This document shows, piece by piece, positions 24,999 through 33,051 of a stretch of 64,000 bases of DNA (the stretch's first letter is position 1; each line of letters starts with the position of its first letter). The notes beneath the pieces are model-generated. The model ran no database searches. It saw nothing but the letters and a program-made list of their open reading frames with translations, and was not told the origin of the DNA. Origin of the DNA: Stieleria maiorica. Its GTDB lineage: Bacteria; Planctomycetota; Planctomycetia; Pirellulales; Pirellulaceae. Made by a program: the position numbers and the translations under genes. The DNA is taken from NCBI RefSeq assembly GCF_008035925.1, contig NZ_CP036264.1, forward strand, positions 3,034,443 to 3,098,442, read 5' to 3'.

Positions 24999-26385
24999 AC
25001 CGGCCCCTGTATTTGTTGAGTGCATCGAGTAGGGCTGATTGTGCCTGGTCTTTTGATTCGATTCTTTCCGCAATTGCTTCGTCTATGGTTTCTCGCGCAA
25101 GGATGCGGTGGATTCGGACGTTGCCATCAACCCCTTGCCGGTGGATTCGCGCGTTGAGTTGCTGGTAGTCTTCGAGGTTATCCGTCAGGCCAAACCAAAT
25201 GATGTCGCGGCCAGGCCCCGCTTGCATGTTGATCCCGTGACTGAGAGACTTCGGTTGGACTGCGAGCAAATGCAGCTCGCCCTTGTTCCATTGCTCAATT
25301 AACGCATCAGCTTCCTTTCCTTTTGTCGCTCCATAGATGGCTTTGCACGAAGGGAATACCTTCCGCAGTCGCTCCAGTTCGTGCGTGTAACTGTATGCGA
25401 CCAACGCCGGTTTTCCTTGCAGTTCATCAACCAGATCAACCACCGCATCCATTTTGGCGGAGTGCAACGGAGTCGCCTTCTTGTCTTCGTCGTAGATCCC
25501 GCCTCCGGCCATTTGACGGCAGGCGTTGTATTTGGCCCCGGCATTGGAAAGAACAAGGTCATCACCCGCGTCCAGCTCCAGAAACATTTCGCGTTCGAGA
25601 CGGCGATACTCCTTGAGCGCCTTGGTCGGCAGATCAATCCAAACGTCATTGATCAGCATTTCAGGTAGGTCCAAATGGTCTTCAGCCGAAAGTCGCAAGC
25701 ACAAATGATCAATTTTCTGTTCGATCCGCTTTTGACTGCCCTCATTCAGAATCCACTTGTAGCCTCCAAATCCACCCCGATAAAAATACCGGTTACGGAA
25801 CTTGGTCACACCTGTTCCCAAGGCTTCCCCTTGGTCGAGAATGAACACCTGGGAAAACAAATCGGCGATCCCGTTTGGTGATGGCGTCCCGGTCAAAATC
25901 AATCGGTACCGGAATCCGCCAAGCATCTTGCGGAGGGCTTTAGTACGCAACGCAGACCAGTTTTTGAACTTGCTCGATTCATCCACAACCAGGGTGCCAA
26001 ATGGCAAAGGTCGCTTGGCATAGTAGGTTTGCAACCAAGGGATGCCTTCTGGATTGATCAGGTACAAATCGGCATCAACTGACAGGGCTTTCATGCGATG
26101 CGTACTAGACCCGTGCACGATCGAGCACGTCATCCCAGCGAACTGAGACCATTTTTTGCACTCTTGGCCCCAAACGCTGTAGACCACTCGCAGCGGAGCG
26201 ACCACCAGAGTCTTGCGCGATAGGCCGAGCGATTTCAAAAGACGCAGCCAACAAAGCGTTGTAGCGGTTTTTCCAAGTCCAGGGTCGAGGAATAATGCCC
26301 CGCCTGATTGACCTTCGACGATGGTGCGTCGGATAAGCCAAGCCAGGGCGTGGTGTTGATATTCGTGAGGGCTAAAAAACTTCAC
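24988..26385 (-). CDS. SNF2-type helicase
   Basis: 465 residues. Helicase motifs are complete: Walker A FLDPGLGKTATT, motif II LVVDESSKF (DESS instead of DEAH), motif III LILTGTPS, then the C-terminal lobe with WFGLTDNLEDYQQLNARIHRQG. This short SNF2 form without accessory domains is typical of phage replication clusters beside VRR-NUC and a primase. It likely remodels DNA during replication or recombination. The stop overlaps the primase start, and the ATG at 26385 overlaps the VRR-NUC stop by 4 bp. Confidence 0.85.
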   Translation of the reverse strand: MKFFSPHEYQHHALAWLIRRTIVEGQSGGALFLDPGLGKTATTLCWLRLLKSLGLSRKTLVVAPLRVVYSVWGQECKKWSQFAGMTCSIVHGSSTHRMKALSVDADLYLINPEGIPWLQTYYAKRPLPFGTLVVDESSKFKNWSALRTKALRKMLGGFRYRLILTGTPSPNGIADLFSQVFILDQGEALGTGVTKFRNRYFYRGGFGGYKWILNEGSQKRIEQKIDHLCLRLSAEDHLDLPEMLINDVWIDLPTKALKEYRRLEREMFLELDAGDDLVLSNAGAKYNACRQMAGGGIYDEDKKATPLHSAKMDAVVDLVDELQGKPALVAYSYTHELERLRKVFPSCKAIYGATKGKEADALIEQWNKGELHLLAVQPKSLSHGINMQAGPGRDIIWFGLTDNLEDYQQLNARIHRQGVDGNVRIHRILARETIDEAIAERIESKDQAQSALLDALNKYRGRYGA

Positions 26386-26660
26386 TGCAAAAACTCATCC
26401 AATGCCTTTTCTGCTTGCCCTATTTCCGTCGGTGTGATGACTTGGAAACCAAGCCTTCTCAATTCCTCTGCGATGCGTTTTTGAGCCGGCCGGAGCTTGC
26501 CACCTGGCTTTTTGAACTCTGCAAAGAAAATGCCCCTGGGCGTTATCACCGTGCGATCGGGGAATCCGTTGGCCCCGTCGATGCGTAGTTTCAAAGCCAG
26601 GCAGCCTTTGCGATCGGCGTAAGCGACAAAGGCTGATTCAATGTCCGCTTCAAGTGTCAT
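26382..26660 (-). CDS. VRR-NUC domain nuclease
   Basis: 92 residues from the ATG at 26660, which overlaps the methyltransferase stop (ATGA). Conserved features of this small PD-(D/E)XK nuclease family are the N-terminal Glu (EADIESAFVAY), KLRIDGANGFPDRTVI with the metal-binding Asp, and IFFAEFKKPGG with the catalytic Glu and Lys. Small phage VRR-NUC proteins cut branched DNA and are found next to SNF2 helicases, as here. Note that the frame extends 14 codons upstream, inside the neighbour. Confidence 0.85.
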   Translation of the reverse strand: MTLEADIESAFVAYADRKGCLALKLRIDGANGFPDRTVITPRGIFFAEFKKPGGKLRPAQKRIAEELRRLGFQVITPTEIGQAEKALDEFLQ

Positions 26661-27778
26661 AGCAACTGAACCATGCGATCCATGGCAAGATCCCAAACCC
26701 ATTCATCCTTGAGCGTGGGAACGGGGCGTTTGCCTTCGCGTAGAGTTTCAAAAATCGATTGCTCGCATGATCCGATCCGCCCATACGTGCCAGGATCACG
26801 TAGAACCACGTCGACGATTTCATCAAACCCGCAAACGCCATCTGGGTCTTCGGCCCTGCGGATTTCATTCAACGAAACTCCGAACCCCAACAGATTCGTG
26901 ATCAACTGATTGAACGTCTCCGCGTCGTCCTGGTATTCACGCATCACATCGCAGACGAGGTGAATCAGATCATGCAAATCTTCCTCGGACGCGTCGTCAC
27001 CGAGAGCGACCTTGGCCCGTTGCATCGTTGCGTGTGATTTAGTCGGGTCCAACTTCGGCAGATCCGCACCGGCGATCCAATGACGTGAGGTCTCGGCGAA
27101 TTCTGGATTTAGCTCGAATCCGATGTAAGAACGCCCCAAACGCTTGGCCACTTTTCCGGTTGTGCCAAGGCCTGAAAACGGGTCCAGCACCGTCCCGCCG
27201 ATCGGGCAACCGGACTCGATGCAAGGCTCTACCAGCTCCTCGGGAAAGACCGCAGTGTGGACGCCGTTTGCTGTGGCTGGTTTGATACTCCACACGTCGC
27301 GTTTGTTGCGGAAGTCATACGTTATAGGTTCCAACACTTGTTCAAAATAGTAGTTCTTACTTTTGCCAAAAAAGAACACATATTCGTGCGAGGGCGTGAA
27401 TCGATCTTTCGCGCTCGAGGGCATCGGGTTTGGTTTATGCCAAATGATGTCATTTCGCAAAACCCATCCGTAAGAACTGAGTGCGAACGCGACTTTCCAG
27501 GGGACGCCAAGCAACTGCTTGTTTTTGTATTTGTCCCCGAGGTTCAGGTAGACCGTTGCGGTCGGTTTCAACTTTGGTCGCAGACGGCCAAACAGTGCCA
27601 CCAGTGCGTCAACGTATTGACCAAGAGTCTTTTCGTTTCCGATTTCATTGCCATCGAAAAACTCGCTGTAAACTCTCTGGTTGAAATACGGCGGACTGGT
27701 AACCACACAATCAATAGATTCGTCGTCTAGCGATTCAGCCAACTGGTTGCAATCGCCTTGCAAAACTTCCCATTTCAT
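26657..27778 (-). CDS. DNA methyltransferase, N4-cytosine/N6-adenine type
   Basis: 373 residues with the beta-class order: motif IV TSPPY near residue 27, then motif I DPFSGLGTTG near residue 199 and GFELNPEF. The SPPY form is typical of N4-cytosine and some N6-adenine enzymes. Residues 238-373 form an extra C-terminal helical region of about 135 residues not needed for catalysis, possibly for target recognition. There is no matching restriction gene nearby, so protection of phage DNA from host restriction is the likeliest role. Confidence 0.85.
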   Translation of the reverse strand: MKWEVLQGDCNQLAESLDDESIDCVVTSPPYFNQRVYSEFFDGNEIGNEKTLGQYVDALVALFGRLRPKLKPTATVYLNLGDKYKNKQLLGVPWKVAFALSSYGWVLRNDIIWHKPNPMPSSAKDRFTPSHEYVFFFGKSKNYYFEQVLEPITYDFRNKRDVWSIKPATANGVHTAVFPEELVEPCIESGCPIGGTVLDPFSGLGTTGKVAKRLGRSYIGFELNPEFAETSRHWIAGADLPKLDPTKSHATMQRAKVALGDDASEEDLHDLIHLVCDVMREYQDDAETFNQLITNLLGFGVSLNEIRRAEDPDGVCGFDEIVDVVLRDPGTYGRIGSCEQSIFETLREGKRPVPTLKDEWVWDLAMDRMVQLL

Positions 27779-27780
27779 AG

Positions 27781-28011
27781 TTATTGCTCCTTAAAAACGC
27801 CAATCTTTCTACGTCGAGCCACGCGGCACGCTTCAACAATCAGTTCAGGTCTTTCCCTGATTCGCCTTCGAAGCCCCCCCACCCCTGGTACGTGCTCATC
27901 CTTAGGGAATAGGTGCTCGGCGTCTCCTGATTCCGCCACCTTTATCGCGCCGTCGTACTCGCACACTTCGTTCGCCACTTTGGTCCACTGTCTAGCGGTC
28001 AAACCGGTCAT
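27781..28011 (-). CDS. Small phage protein of unknown function
   Basis: 76 residues, Arg-rich in the second half (GLRRRIRERPELIVEACRVARRRK), suggesting nucleic-acid contact. It is flanked by polymerase and methyltransferase genes with a 4-bp overlap upstream (28008-28011) and a 2-bp gap downstream, so it belongs to the replication operon. No family recognised. Confidence 0.6.
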   Translation of the reverse strand: MTGLTARQWTKVANEVCEYDGAIKVAESGDAEHLFPKDEHVPGVGGLRRRIRERPELIVEACRVARRRKIGVFKEQ

Positions 28012-30131
28012 TTTCGGTACCTCTTTGCTTCAAAACCTTCGACTTCGATGGGACACCCCCGGCCCCATACCGGGATTTGTTTCATAATGCGTTCGAACGT
28101 TCTCAAATCGCCGAATTGATCGGGCACTTCGCAGATGATTTCGTCATGTACCGTGGCGACGATCGGGTAGCGTTCACGCTCGACCCGCAGCATCGCCTCG
28201 CAAAGAAAGTCACGGGCGATTGCCTGGACCACGTTCTCCGTCAACTTGCCCCCATAGGTCCGTTCTTTGGACCATTTGCGGGTCTTTGAATTGACTGCCC
28301 AGAACTGAATCTGCTTGATGTACTGGGGTTCTTTCGGTTGCAGTTCAGATCGAATGTTCGCCTTTTGTAGTAGCGTCCTGCCGCCCTTAGGAACACTGCA
28401 TTCAATCCATCGATCCGTCTGCCGTTCGCCCAAATCAATGCCCATGTCTTCGAGTTGCTCAGTCGCCTCTTCGGGGGCGATGATGGCACCGAAGTACCCT
28501 TCGCTCCATGGAGCCACCACATCCACCAGATGAGGCTTGCAGTAATGCAACTGGCGACCACTGGGCAATCTGATTTGCATCCATTTCGCATTGGCCGTGA
28601 TCTCCAGGCGTCCCACCCGGTGCGGCTGGTGTGTTTCCACGGCGCGGACGCACGCGGTACCGATCGATGCCCAAAAGTCTTTGATTGCCGAGTTAGATTC
28701 GCGGTAAGTTTTCACAACTTGGCGCGCGAACTTGTTATCGATCAGAACGCCCGCCATCAGTTTACAGGCCGACCGGAACGACCGGTGCCCCATGCCATAT
28801 CCCAGACCGAGGATAGCGGTTTTGCCCACGTGCCTTTGTGTCTTGATGACTTCGGATTCTTCGACCTCATAGATCTTCGAAGCCATCGAAACGTAAACGT
28901 CTGCGCCCTCAGCGAATTGCGTGAGTAGATCCGTTTGACCTGCGACCCAGGCCAGCACCCGTGCTTCGATCGATGCGAAGTCACAGACCATTAGACGGTG
29001 ACCTGGTTCTGAGACTACCATTGACCGCAGCGAGCTGCTGATGCAATCGATCGGAGGGGCTAGCAGCAAATCTAGCAGGCTTTCATCCTGGGCTGGTAAG
29101 AACCGGTGGATGATTTCGATTTCTGACGAGGACAACACACCGCGCGGGTAGTTCTGGATTTGAATCCCGCTGCCTGCCCATCTGCCTGTAGAGGCTCCAT
29201 GGTAAACCAGGTTGCCGCGTACTCGCCCGTCGGTATCACATCGCTCCAGCATCGCTTTAAGCTTCGCCGTGGATGCCTTTGACGCCTCTTGACGAATCAG
29301 CAACACTTCACGCACGACTTTGGGTAGTTCTTCCCGATCGAGCCATTCGGATACCGTTTCTTTCGCCAAGTTCGGGATGGGCTCGTCAGCTGCGGATTCG
29401 ATGAAATCGCGCATCGCCTGGACTTGTTTCGGCGTGCTGACTTTGCCTTTGGTGATTTCGCTCAGTGCATCACAGCAACGCTTGTATGTTTGATCGACAA
29501 TGGCCAAGGCGTTCTCGATCGCGGGTCTGTCAATGGCTAAGCCCCGGAGGTTGATTCGCTGGTCGAGTTGCCAAACCTTGAGCTCGGAGGGCGTCAATGG
29601 CGGGATCGCCGCACTGATGGCCATTTCACTACGCACGTCTTGTTTGCAGTAAAGGTAAAGACGCTGCAACTTCTCTGGATCGTTATCCCATTCACTTGGG
29701 TCTTTCTTGCTAGGCTTTTTGGGTTTGCACAAACGCATCATGATGCGTTTGCCACCCTCATCTTTTTGCACGGGTAAACCCAGGGCACTACCGGCAGCGT
29801 CCAAAGCACGCGGCAGCGTTAACCGGCAGCAAGCAGCGAGAGAGCAACGCCATTGAGCAAATGGAACATCAGGCCAGCCCATTCGCTCGTGACAAACATG
29901 ACGCCAAATCAGGCGTTCAAAGCCGACGTTGTGGGCCTCGATCAATTGCCCGTCTCGGATCAACTTGAACAATCCTTGGGGCAAAACATTTCCTGGCTTC
30001 CATAGAAACGGTTCACCGCCAAGCGAGTAGGCCAAACAGAGCACCAAGGTGGACTCGTCTCGTGCGTAAACGCTCGCCCCACTCTTACGAATGTCTGCCC
30101 TTGAGCGGGTTTCAAAATCGATTGTGATCAT
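28008..30131 (-). CDS. Phage DNA polymerase, family A
   Basis: 707 residues. An N-terminal 3'-5' exonuclease has IDFETRS (motif I) and YCKQDVRSEM (motif III). The polymerase part has motif A VCDFASIEARVL, motif B with RHVGKTAILGLGYG, and motif C VATVHDEII. The length suits the shorter phage form that lacks a 5'-3' nuclease. It copies the phage genome together with the primase, helicase and ssDNA-binding protein nearby. The TGA overlaps the next gene by 4 bp. Confidence 0.92.
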   Translation of the reverse strand: MITIDFETRSRADIRKSGASVYARDESTLVLCLAYSLGGEPFLWKPGNVLPQGLFKLIRDGQLIEAHNVGFERLIWRHVCHERMGWPDVPFAQWRCSLAACCRLTLPRALDAAGSALGLPVQKDEGGKRIMMRLCKPKKPSKKDPSEWDNDPEKLQRLYLYCKQDVRSEMAISAAIPPLTPSELKVWQLDQRINLRGLAIDRPAIENALAIVDQTYKRCCDALSEITKGKVSTPKQVQAMRDFIESAADEPIPNLAKETVSEWLDREELPKVVREVLLIRQEASKASTAKLKAMLERCDTDGRVRGNLVYHGASTGRWAGSGIQIQNYPRGVLSSSEIEIIHRFLPAQDESLLDLLLAPPIDCISSSLRSMVVSEPGHRLMVCDFASIEARVLAWVAGQTDLLTQFAEGADVYVSMASKIYEVEESEVIKTQRHVGKTAILGLGYGMGHRSFRSACKLMAGVLIDNKFARQVVKTYRESNSAIKDFWASIGTACVRAVETHQPHRVGRLEITANAKWMQIRLPSGRQLHYCKPHLVDVVAPWSEGYFGAIIAPEEATEQLEDMGIDLGERQTDRWIECSVPKGGRTLLQKANIRSELQPKEPQYIKQIQFWAVNSKTRKWSKERTYGGKLTENVVQAIARDFLCEAMLRVERERYPIVATVHDEIICEVPDQFGDLRTFERIMKQIPVWGRGCPIEVEGFEAKRYRK

Positions 30132-30225
30132 TCGTCCGTGTGCTCAAGGCGGGGTAGAAAGAGGCAGCAGCCTGCCAGACTCACCACTACTGACCAAAAA
30201 AGGGCAGGTGACTCCTAGAACTTTC

Positions 30226-30768
30226 TTACAAAAGAGATTCCGCCTCTTCCCCAAAGGCGTCGGCGTCCACTTCGGATTCAAAACCCTCGAATTCGCTTTC
30301 GCGGAATCCACCGCCCAGCGGTTCGCCATCTTTCCAGAACATCAAGCCGCGAAGCCCCAGCGTGACGCCTGGGTCGATGCCCTTCTTTGAATCACCGCTG
30401 TACGCAAATGCGTTCACGCTGACGTGGACATAGCAACCGGGGTAGATGTCCTCGGTCGGCTCCAACTTGCCCTGAACGCGGCGCAAGAGGGCGGGCTTCT
30501 TCTCCTCACCTGCTTTGGGGTTGATAAACAGCTTTTCGTAGCTGTGCTCGAACTCTTCGTCATCGCCTTTGCGAAGCGTCCAGTCCTTCATCCCTTTTGG
30601 GGTTTTCGAACCAAACTCATCAGCCATCGCTTCGGCACGGACCTCACGGATCTTGTCCTCCTCACCCGGTTCCAACACCACGCAGGCGGAGTATTTCATT
30701 CCGCTTTGGGTATCTTTGGGTTTGTAAATCGCGCCGCCAATGAATCGGCCTTTAACAACACACTGCAT
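30226..30768 (-). CDS. DUF2815 single-stranded DNA-binding protein
   Basis: 180 residues. The ATG at 30768 is preferred over an upstream GTG because GGAG lies 9 bases before it. The N-terminal FIGGAIYKPKDTQSGMKYSA, GYPGC-like IYPGCYVHVSVNAFAY and LRGLMFWKDGEPLGGG match the DUF2815 family of phage ssDNA-binding proteins. The C-terminal 25 residues are very acidic (EFEGFESEVDADAFGEEAES), as in many SSBs that recruit partners. It lies between the nuclease and the polymerase. Confidence 0.85.
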   Translation of the reverse strand: MQCVVKGRFIGGAIYKPKDTQSGMKYSACVVLEPGEEDKIREVRAEAMADEFGSKTPKGMKDWTLRKGDDEEFEHSYEKLFINPKAGEEKKPALLRRVQGKLEPTEDIYPGCYVHVSVNAFAYSGDSKKGIDPGVTLGLRGLMFWKDGEPLGGGFRESEFEGFESEVDADAFGEEAESLL

Positions 30769-30785
30769 TTCAGTTACTCCAATAT

Positions 30786-31904
30786 TCACTCGGACTCGCA
30801 GCTTTCAAACTCTTCCGATGCCGGTTTGCGTTCCACCGCTTTGCGACGATCGGACTCAGGAACCACCGTGGTTCCCTTGTGAGGACGTTCAACCATGCCA
30901 GTGACGAGTTCTTTACCGACAACTTTTTCGAGTTGTGCGGGGCTCATCAGGCGGGTTTCGTAGATTTGTTTCTTGCCGAACTTCTTGTTCCGGCAGCGTC
31001 GGACGATCTCGTTTTCGTCGATCGCGTATTTGCGGTTGTGGTACGTGTCGACGAGCTTGTAGCCGGGGATTGAATCGCCGAGTTCCAGGCGACCCTTAAC
31101 CCATGCCTCTACCCCTTCGATGTACGTCTTGACCGCTTTACGCATGGCCAATACTTCCGCCGCTTTATCAGGTGTCATCTGATCTGCATCGAAATCAGAT
31201 TTGGCCATGCGTAATGTCAGTTCGGAGAGTTCGGGGCAGTTGACGGCGCGAGGGCACCATCGGCAGTGATCCCCGGCGTGTAGTTCCTCTGCGCGAACGC
31301 CGTTAATGACCTTGGAAACCCGTTCGTAAAAATCGGCCAAGTACTCCCGATCGGCTTTCCACGAACGGATTGGACCATCTGGGTGATTTGTTCGCGGTTG
31401 AACGATCGTGATCTCAGTATCCAAGATGCGGCCGTTTTGGAAGTAATCGCAGAACAGCAACGCATAGGATGAGAGCTGTGCGTTGCCCTCTGCTTCGACC
31501 GTAACGCCTGCCCCATATTTGAAGTCGATGATGTGTTGTTGCGCAGGGACCCCAAAGTCAAGCGTTCCCCCAAAGCCTGCTAGCTTCGAATGCTCGATCC
31601 GAGTCTCCACCACACCTGTCGCACTTTCGGTGGCGTCCTCTAGCACGTCCAGATAGATCTGCACCGCCTCGGCCATCTCGGTATCAATGGTGATGGTGTA
31701 GCCATCACAGGAGCGAGGCTGGCCGATGAATTCACTTGGTGGTACTCCCAGCATCCAACAGTGTTCGGCCAAGGCATGCGCGACAGTCCCTTCTGCGGCA
31801 TACTCGCTTGATTTCGATTCCACCGATGGCTCTTCCACACTCGCTGGACAAGCTAGCCATCGGTCCGTTCCTGACGCGGAAAATTTGCTGTGTATCTCAG
31901 GCAT
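30786..31904 (-). CDS. DUF2800 RecB-like PD-(D/E)XK nuclease
   Basis: 372 residues of the DUF2800 phage family. It starts near FSASGTDRWLACPASV, with GFGGTLDF and HIIDFKYGAG providing the nuclease Asp and the Asp-x-Lys element. CRWCPRAVNC, with three Cys, may bind a metal or iron-sulphur cluster as in AddB/Cas4-like nucleases. The last 40 residues are charged. It precedes the ssDNA-binding protein and polymerase, as in many Firmicutes phages. Confidence 0.85.
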   Translation of the reverse strand: MPEIHSKFSASGTDRWLACPASVEEPSVESKSSEYAAEGTVAHALAEHCWMLGVPPSEFIGQPRSCDGYTITIDTEMAEAVQIYLDVLEDATESATGVVETRIEHSKLAGFGGTLDFGVPAQQHIIDFKYGAGVTVEAEGNAQLSSYALLFCDYFQNGRILDTEITIVQPRTNHPDGPIRSWKADREYLADFYERVSKVINGVRAEELHAGDHCRWCPRAVNCPELSELTLRMAKSDFDADQMTPDKAAEVLAMRKAVKTYIEGVEAWVKGRLELGDSIPGYKLVDTYHNRKYAIDENEIVRRCRNKKFGKKQIYETRLMSPAQLEKVVGKELVTGMVERPHKGTTVVPESDRRKAVERKPASEEFESCESE

Positions 31905-32235
31905 AGACTGCGATCTCCGCTAACAGCTCCGCGTACTTGTCCTCGGGGCATTCCTTGACCCGTTCAATACCGACTTTTGCCAGCACCTTCTTGAGTGTTG
32001 GCGTCCCCTTTTGCTCAAGTAATGAAGACGCAGCTTCCAGCAATTCATCCATTGTTGGAGGGTTGATTTCCTCCGGCTCCGGATCAGCTGGTTCTTCGCG
32101 CTTGCGTTTGCCGTTCGCTTTCGGGGTGGTTTTTGGTTCCGTTCCCAAAGCGGGTAGGCCGATCTTGTCCGCGATCCATTTGCGCACTGGGCCTGGGGCT
32201 TCCGCGATTTCTGATGAGGTTAATACGATTTGCAT
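31897..32235 (-). CDS. Small phage protein of unknown function
   Basis: 112 residues. A folded-looking N terminus of about 30 residues is followed by a charged linker (NGKRKREEPADPEPEE) and a helical C terminus with two segments (MDELLEAASSLLEQKG, TLKKVLAKVGIERV). It overlaps the DUF2800 start by 8 bp. It may be a regulatory or partner protein of the nuclease; nothing specific is visible. Confidence 0.55.
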   Translation of the reverse strand: MQIVLTSSEIAEAPGPVRKWIADKIGLPALGTEPKTTPKANGKRKREEPADPEPEEINPPTMDELLEAASSLLEQKGTPTLKKVLAKVGIERVKECPEDKYAELLAEIAVYA

Positions 32236-32302
32236 TCTGACTCTCCGTTAAAGGCCGGGTGTAGCGGCTGCGCGGATGAACGCCACCCGCAGCGTGCGGT
32301 CA

Positions 32303-32512
32303 CTATGACCGGTGTTTCTTCATTTCAATGACGCGTTCCATCGCCGTTTGATAGTCCTCGCCGTCAAGGATCACGTGCATCAGCTCATCCGCCTCATCAC
32401 TACCCAACGGTTCGTTGTGCAGCCTCGCGAAATCCTTGGCTAGCTCGCCCAGCTGGTCGCGTAAATGGCCCGCCCTGGCGATGTACTGATTGATGTTCTT
32501 GATGCGATTCAT
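32303..32512 (-). CDS. Small acidic helical protein
   Basis: 69 residues from the ATG at 32512 with a modest ribosome site (GGTGAAA) before it; a longer frame reads back through the csrA terminator and is unlikely. Helical, rich in Asp/Glu and Arg, without Cys. It is the first gene after the terminator, so it needs its own promoter or readthrough. Function unknown. Confidence 0.5.
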   Translation of the reverse strand: MNRIKNINQYIARAGHLRDQLGELAKDFARLHNEPLGSDEADELMHVILDGEDYQTAMERVIEMKKHRS

Positions 32513-32526
32513 AGTTTCACCCGCTG

Positions 32527-32567
32527 GAAAAACACGCCGCGACGGCCTTCTTAAACCGCCGCGGCGC
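32527..32567 (-). terminator. Rho-independent terminator of csrA
   Basis: On the minus strand an 11-bp stem (one mismatch; arms CGCCGCGGCGG and CCGTCGCGGCG) with a 10-base loop is followed by TGTTTTT. It lies 14 bases after the csrA stop and separates csrA from the replication genes. Confidence 0.8.
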
Positions 32568-32580
32568 TGGTGTGCCACCG

Positions 32581-32784
32581 CTACTTTGCGGTGGGTCCGT
32601 TGTTGCCTTTACCACGGTCGCGATCACGTTGGATCGCGTCGTAGACTTCCTGTCGATGGACTGGGATGCATTGCGGAGCCTCGATCCCGAGTCGCACCTT
32701 GTCACCGCGAATGTCAACGATCGTGATCGCGACGTCGTCACCAATTCGGATCGTTTCGTCCTTGTGTCTGCTCAAAACCAACAT
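32581..32784 (-). CDS. csrA: Prophage-encoded CsrA translational regulator
   Basis: 67 residues beginning MLVLSRHKDETIRIGDDV, with VRLGIEAP and VHRQEVY: the CsrA/RsmA fold, including Leu4, Arg6 and Arg44 that contact RNA. The start follows AAAGGAG 8 bases upstream. Two GGA triplets (AAGGA and AAAGGAG) overlap and precede the ribosome site, the usual arrangement for CsrA self-repression. It is expressed downstream of a tRNA-like gene and ends in its own terminator, apart from the replication operon. CsrA binds mRNA leaders and changes translation; in a prophage it could reset host expression or time phage genes. Confidence 0.92.
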   Translation of the reverse strand: MLVLSRHKDETIRIGDDVAITIVDIRGDKVRLGIEAPQCIPVHRQEVYDAIQRDRDRGKGNNGPTAK

Positions 32785-32825
32785 TGCCGAACTCCTTTGT
32801 TCCTTGGCGTGAAATTGAAAACCAG

Positions 32826-32899
32826 CGAACGGGGCCGGAATTGAACCGACATGACCTGCCAAGGTGAAAAGCAGTGCTCTACCATTGAGCTACCCGTCC
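32826..32899 (-). tRNA. tRNA-like gene with an enlarged 9-nt anticodon loop
   Basis: The 74-nt sequence folds into a full cloverleaf. Acceptor GGACGGG pairs with CCCGTTC, the D arm is GCTC/GAGC with loop AATGGTA, the T arm is GTCGG/CCGGC with loop TTCAATT, the variable loop has five bases and the discriminator is G. No CCA is encoded. The anticodon stem CTGCT/GGCAG encloses nine bases, TTTCACCTT, instead of seven, so the amino-acid identity is unclear (a Glu TTC or Val CAC reading is possible). It lies 41 bp upstream of csrA and is probably transcribed with it. Confidence 0.75.
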
Positions 32900-32903
32900 G
32901 AGT

Positions 32904-32947
32904 GCCGGCGCCGTGGGTTGGGTTATGAGCCCGTCACGGTCACCGGC
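32904..32947 (-). ncRNA. Hairpin with a tRNA-Met-like CTCATAA loop
   Basis: On the minus strand GCCGG and CCGTG pair with CACGG and CCGGC across small internal bulges. The top of the hairpin is GGG-CTCATAA-CCC, whose seven-base loop equals a CAT anticodon loop. It ends 4 bases before the tRNA-like gene. No D or T arm is seen, so it is not a normal tRNA; it could be a decayed tRNA or a structured leader. Confidence 0.45.
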
Positions 32948-32969
32948 GTCGATCGCTACCAACGATCGA

Positions 32970-32995
32970 AAAACGCTCATCCCTGAGCAGCTTGC
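32970..32995 (-). promoter_or_regulatory. CsrA-site-like GGGA hairpin, possible terminator
   Basis: On the minus strand GCTCA-GGGA-TGAGC forms a 5-bp hairpin, followed by G and five T. The loop and its flanks read CAGGGATG, the core of the published CsrA consensus (RUACARGGAUGU). Two further GGA triplets lie within 25 bases upstream. The T-run could make this the terminator of the four-gene early operon. Confidence 0.45.
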
Positions 32996-33051
32996 TCCGT
33001 CTCGCTCCTATGCACTCATTGCCGCCGATCGTCGTGATCGACGCGGGTGAT

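Noticed and set aside
30226-30789. GTG start at 30789 for the DUF2815 gene
   Set aside because: A GGAG site lies 9 bases before the ATG at 30768, and the protein family starts there.
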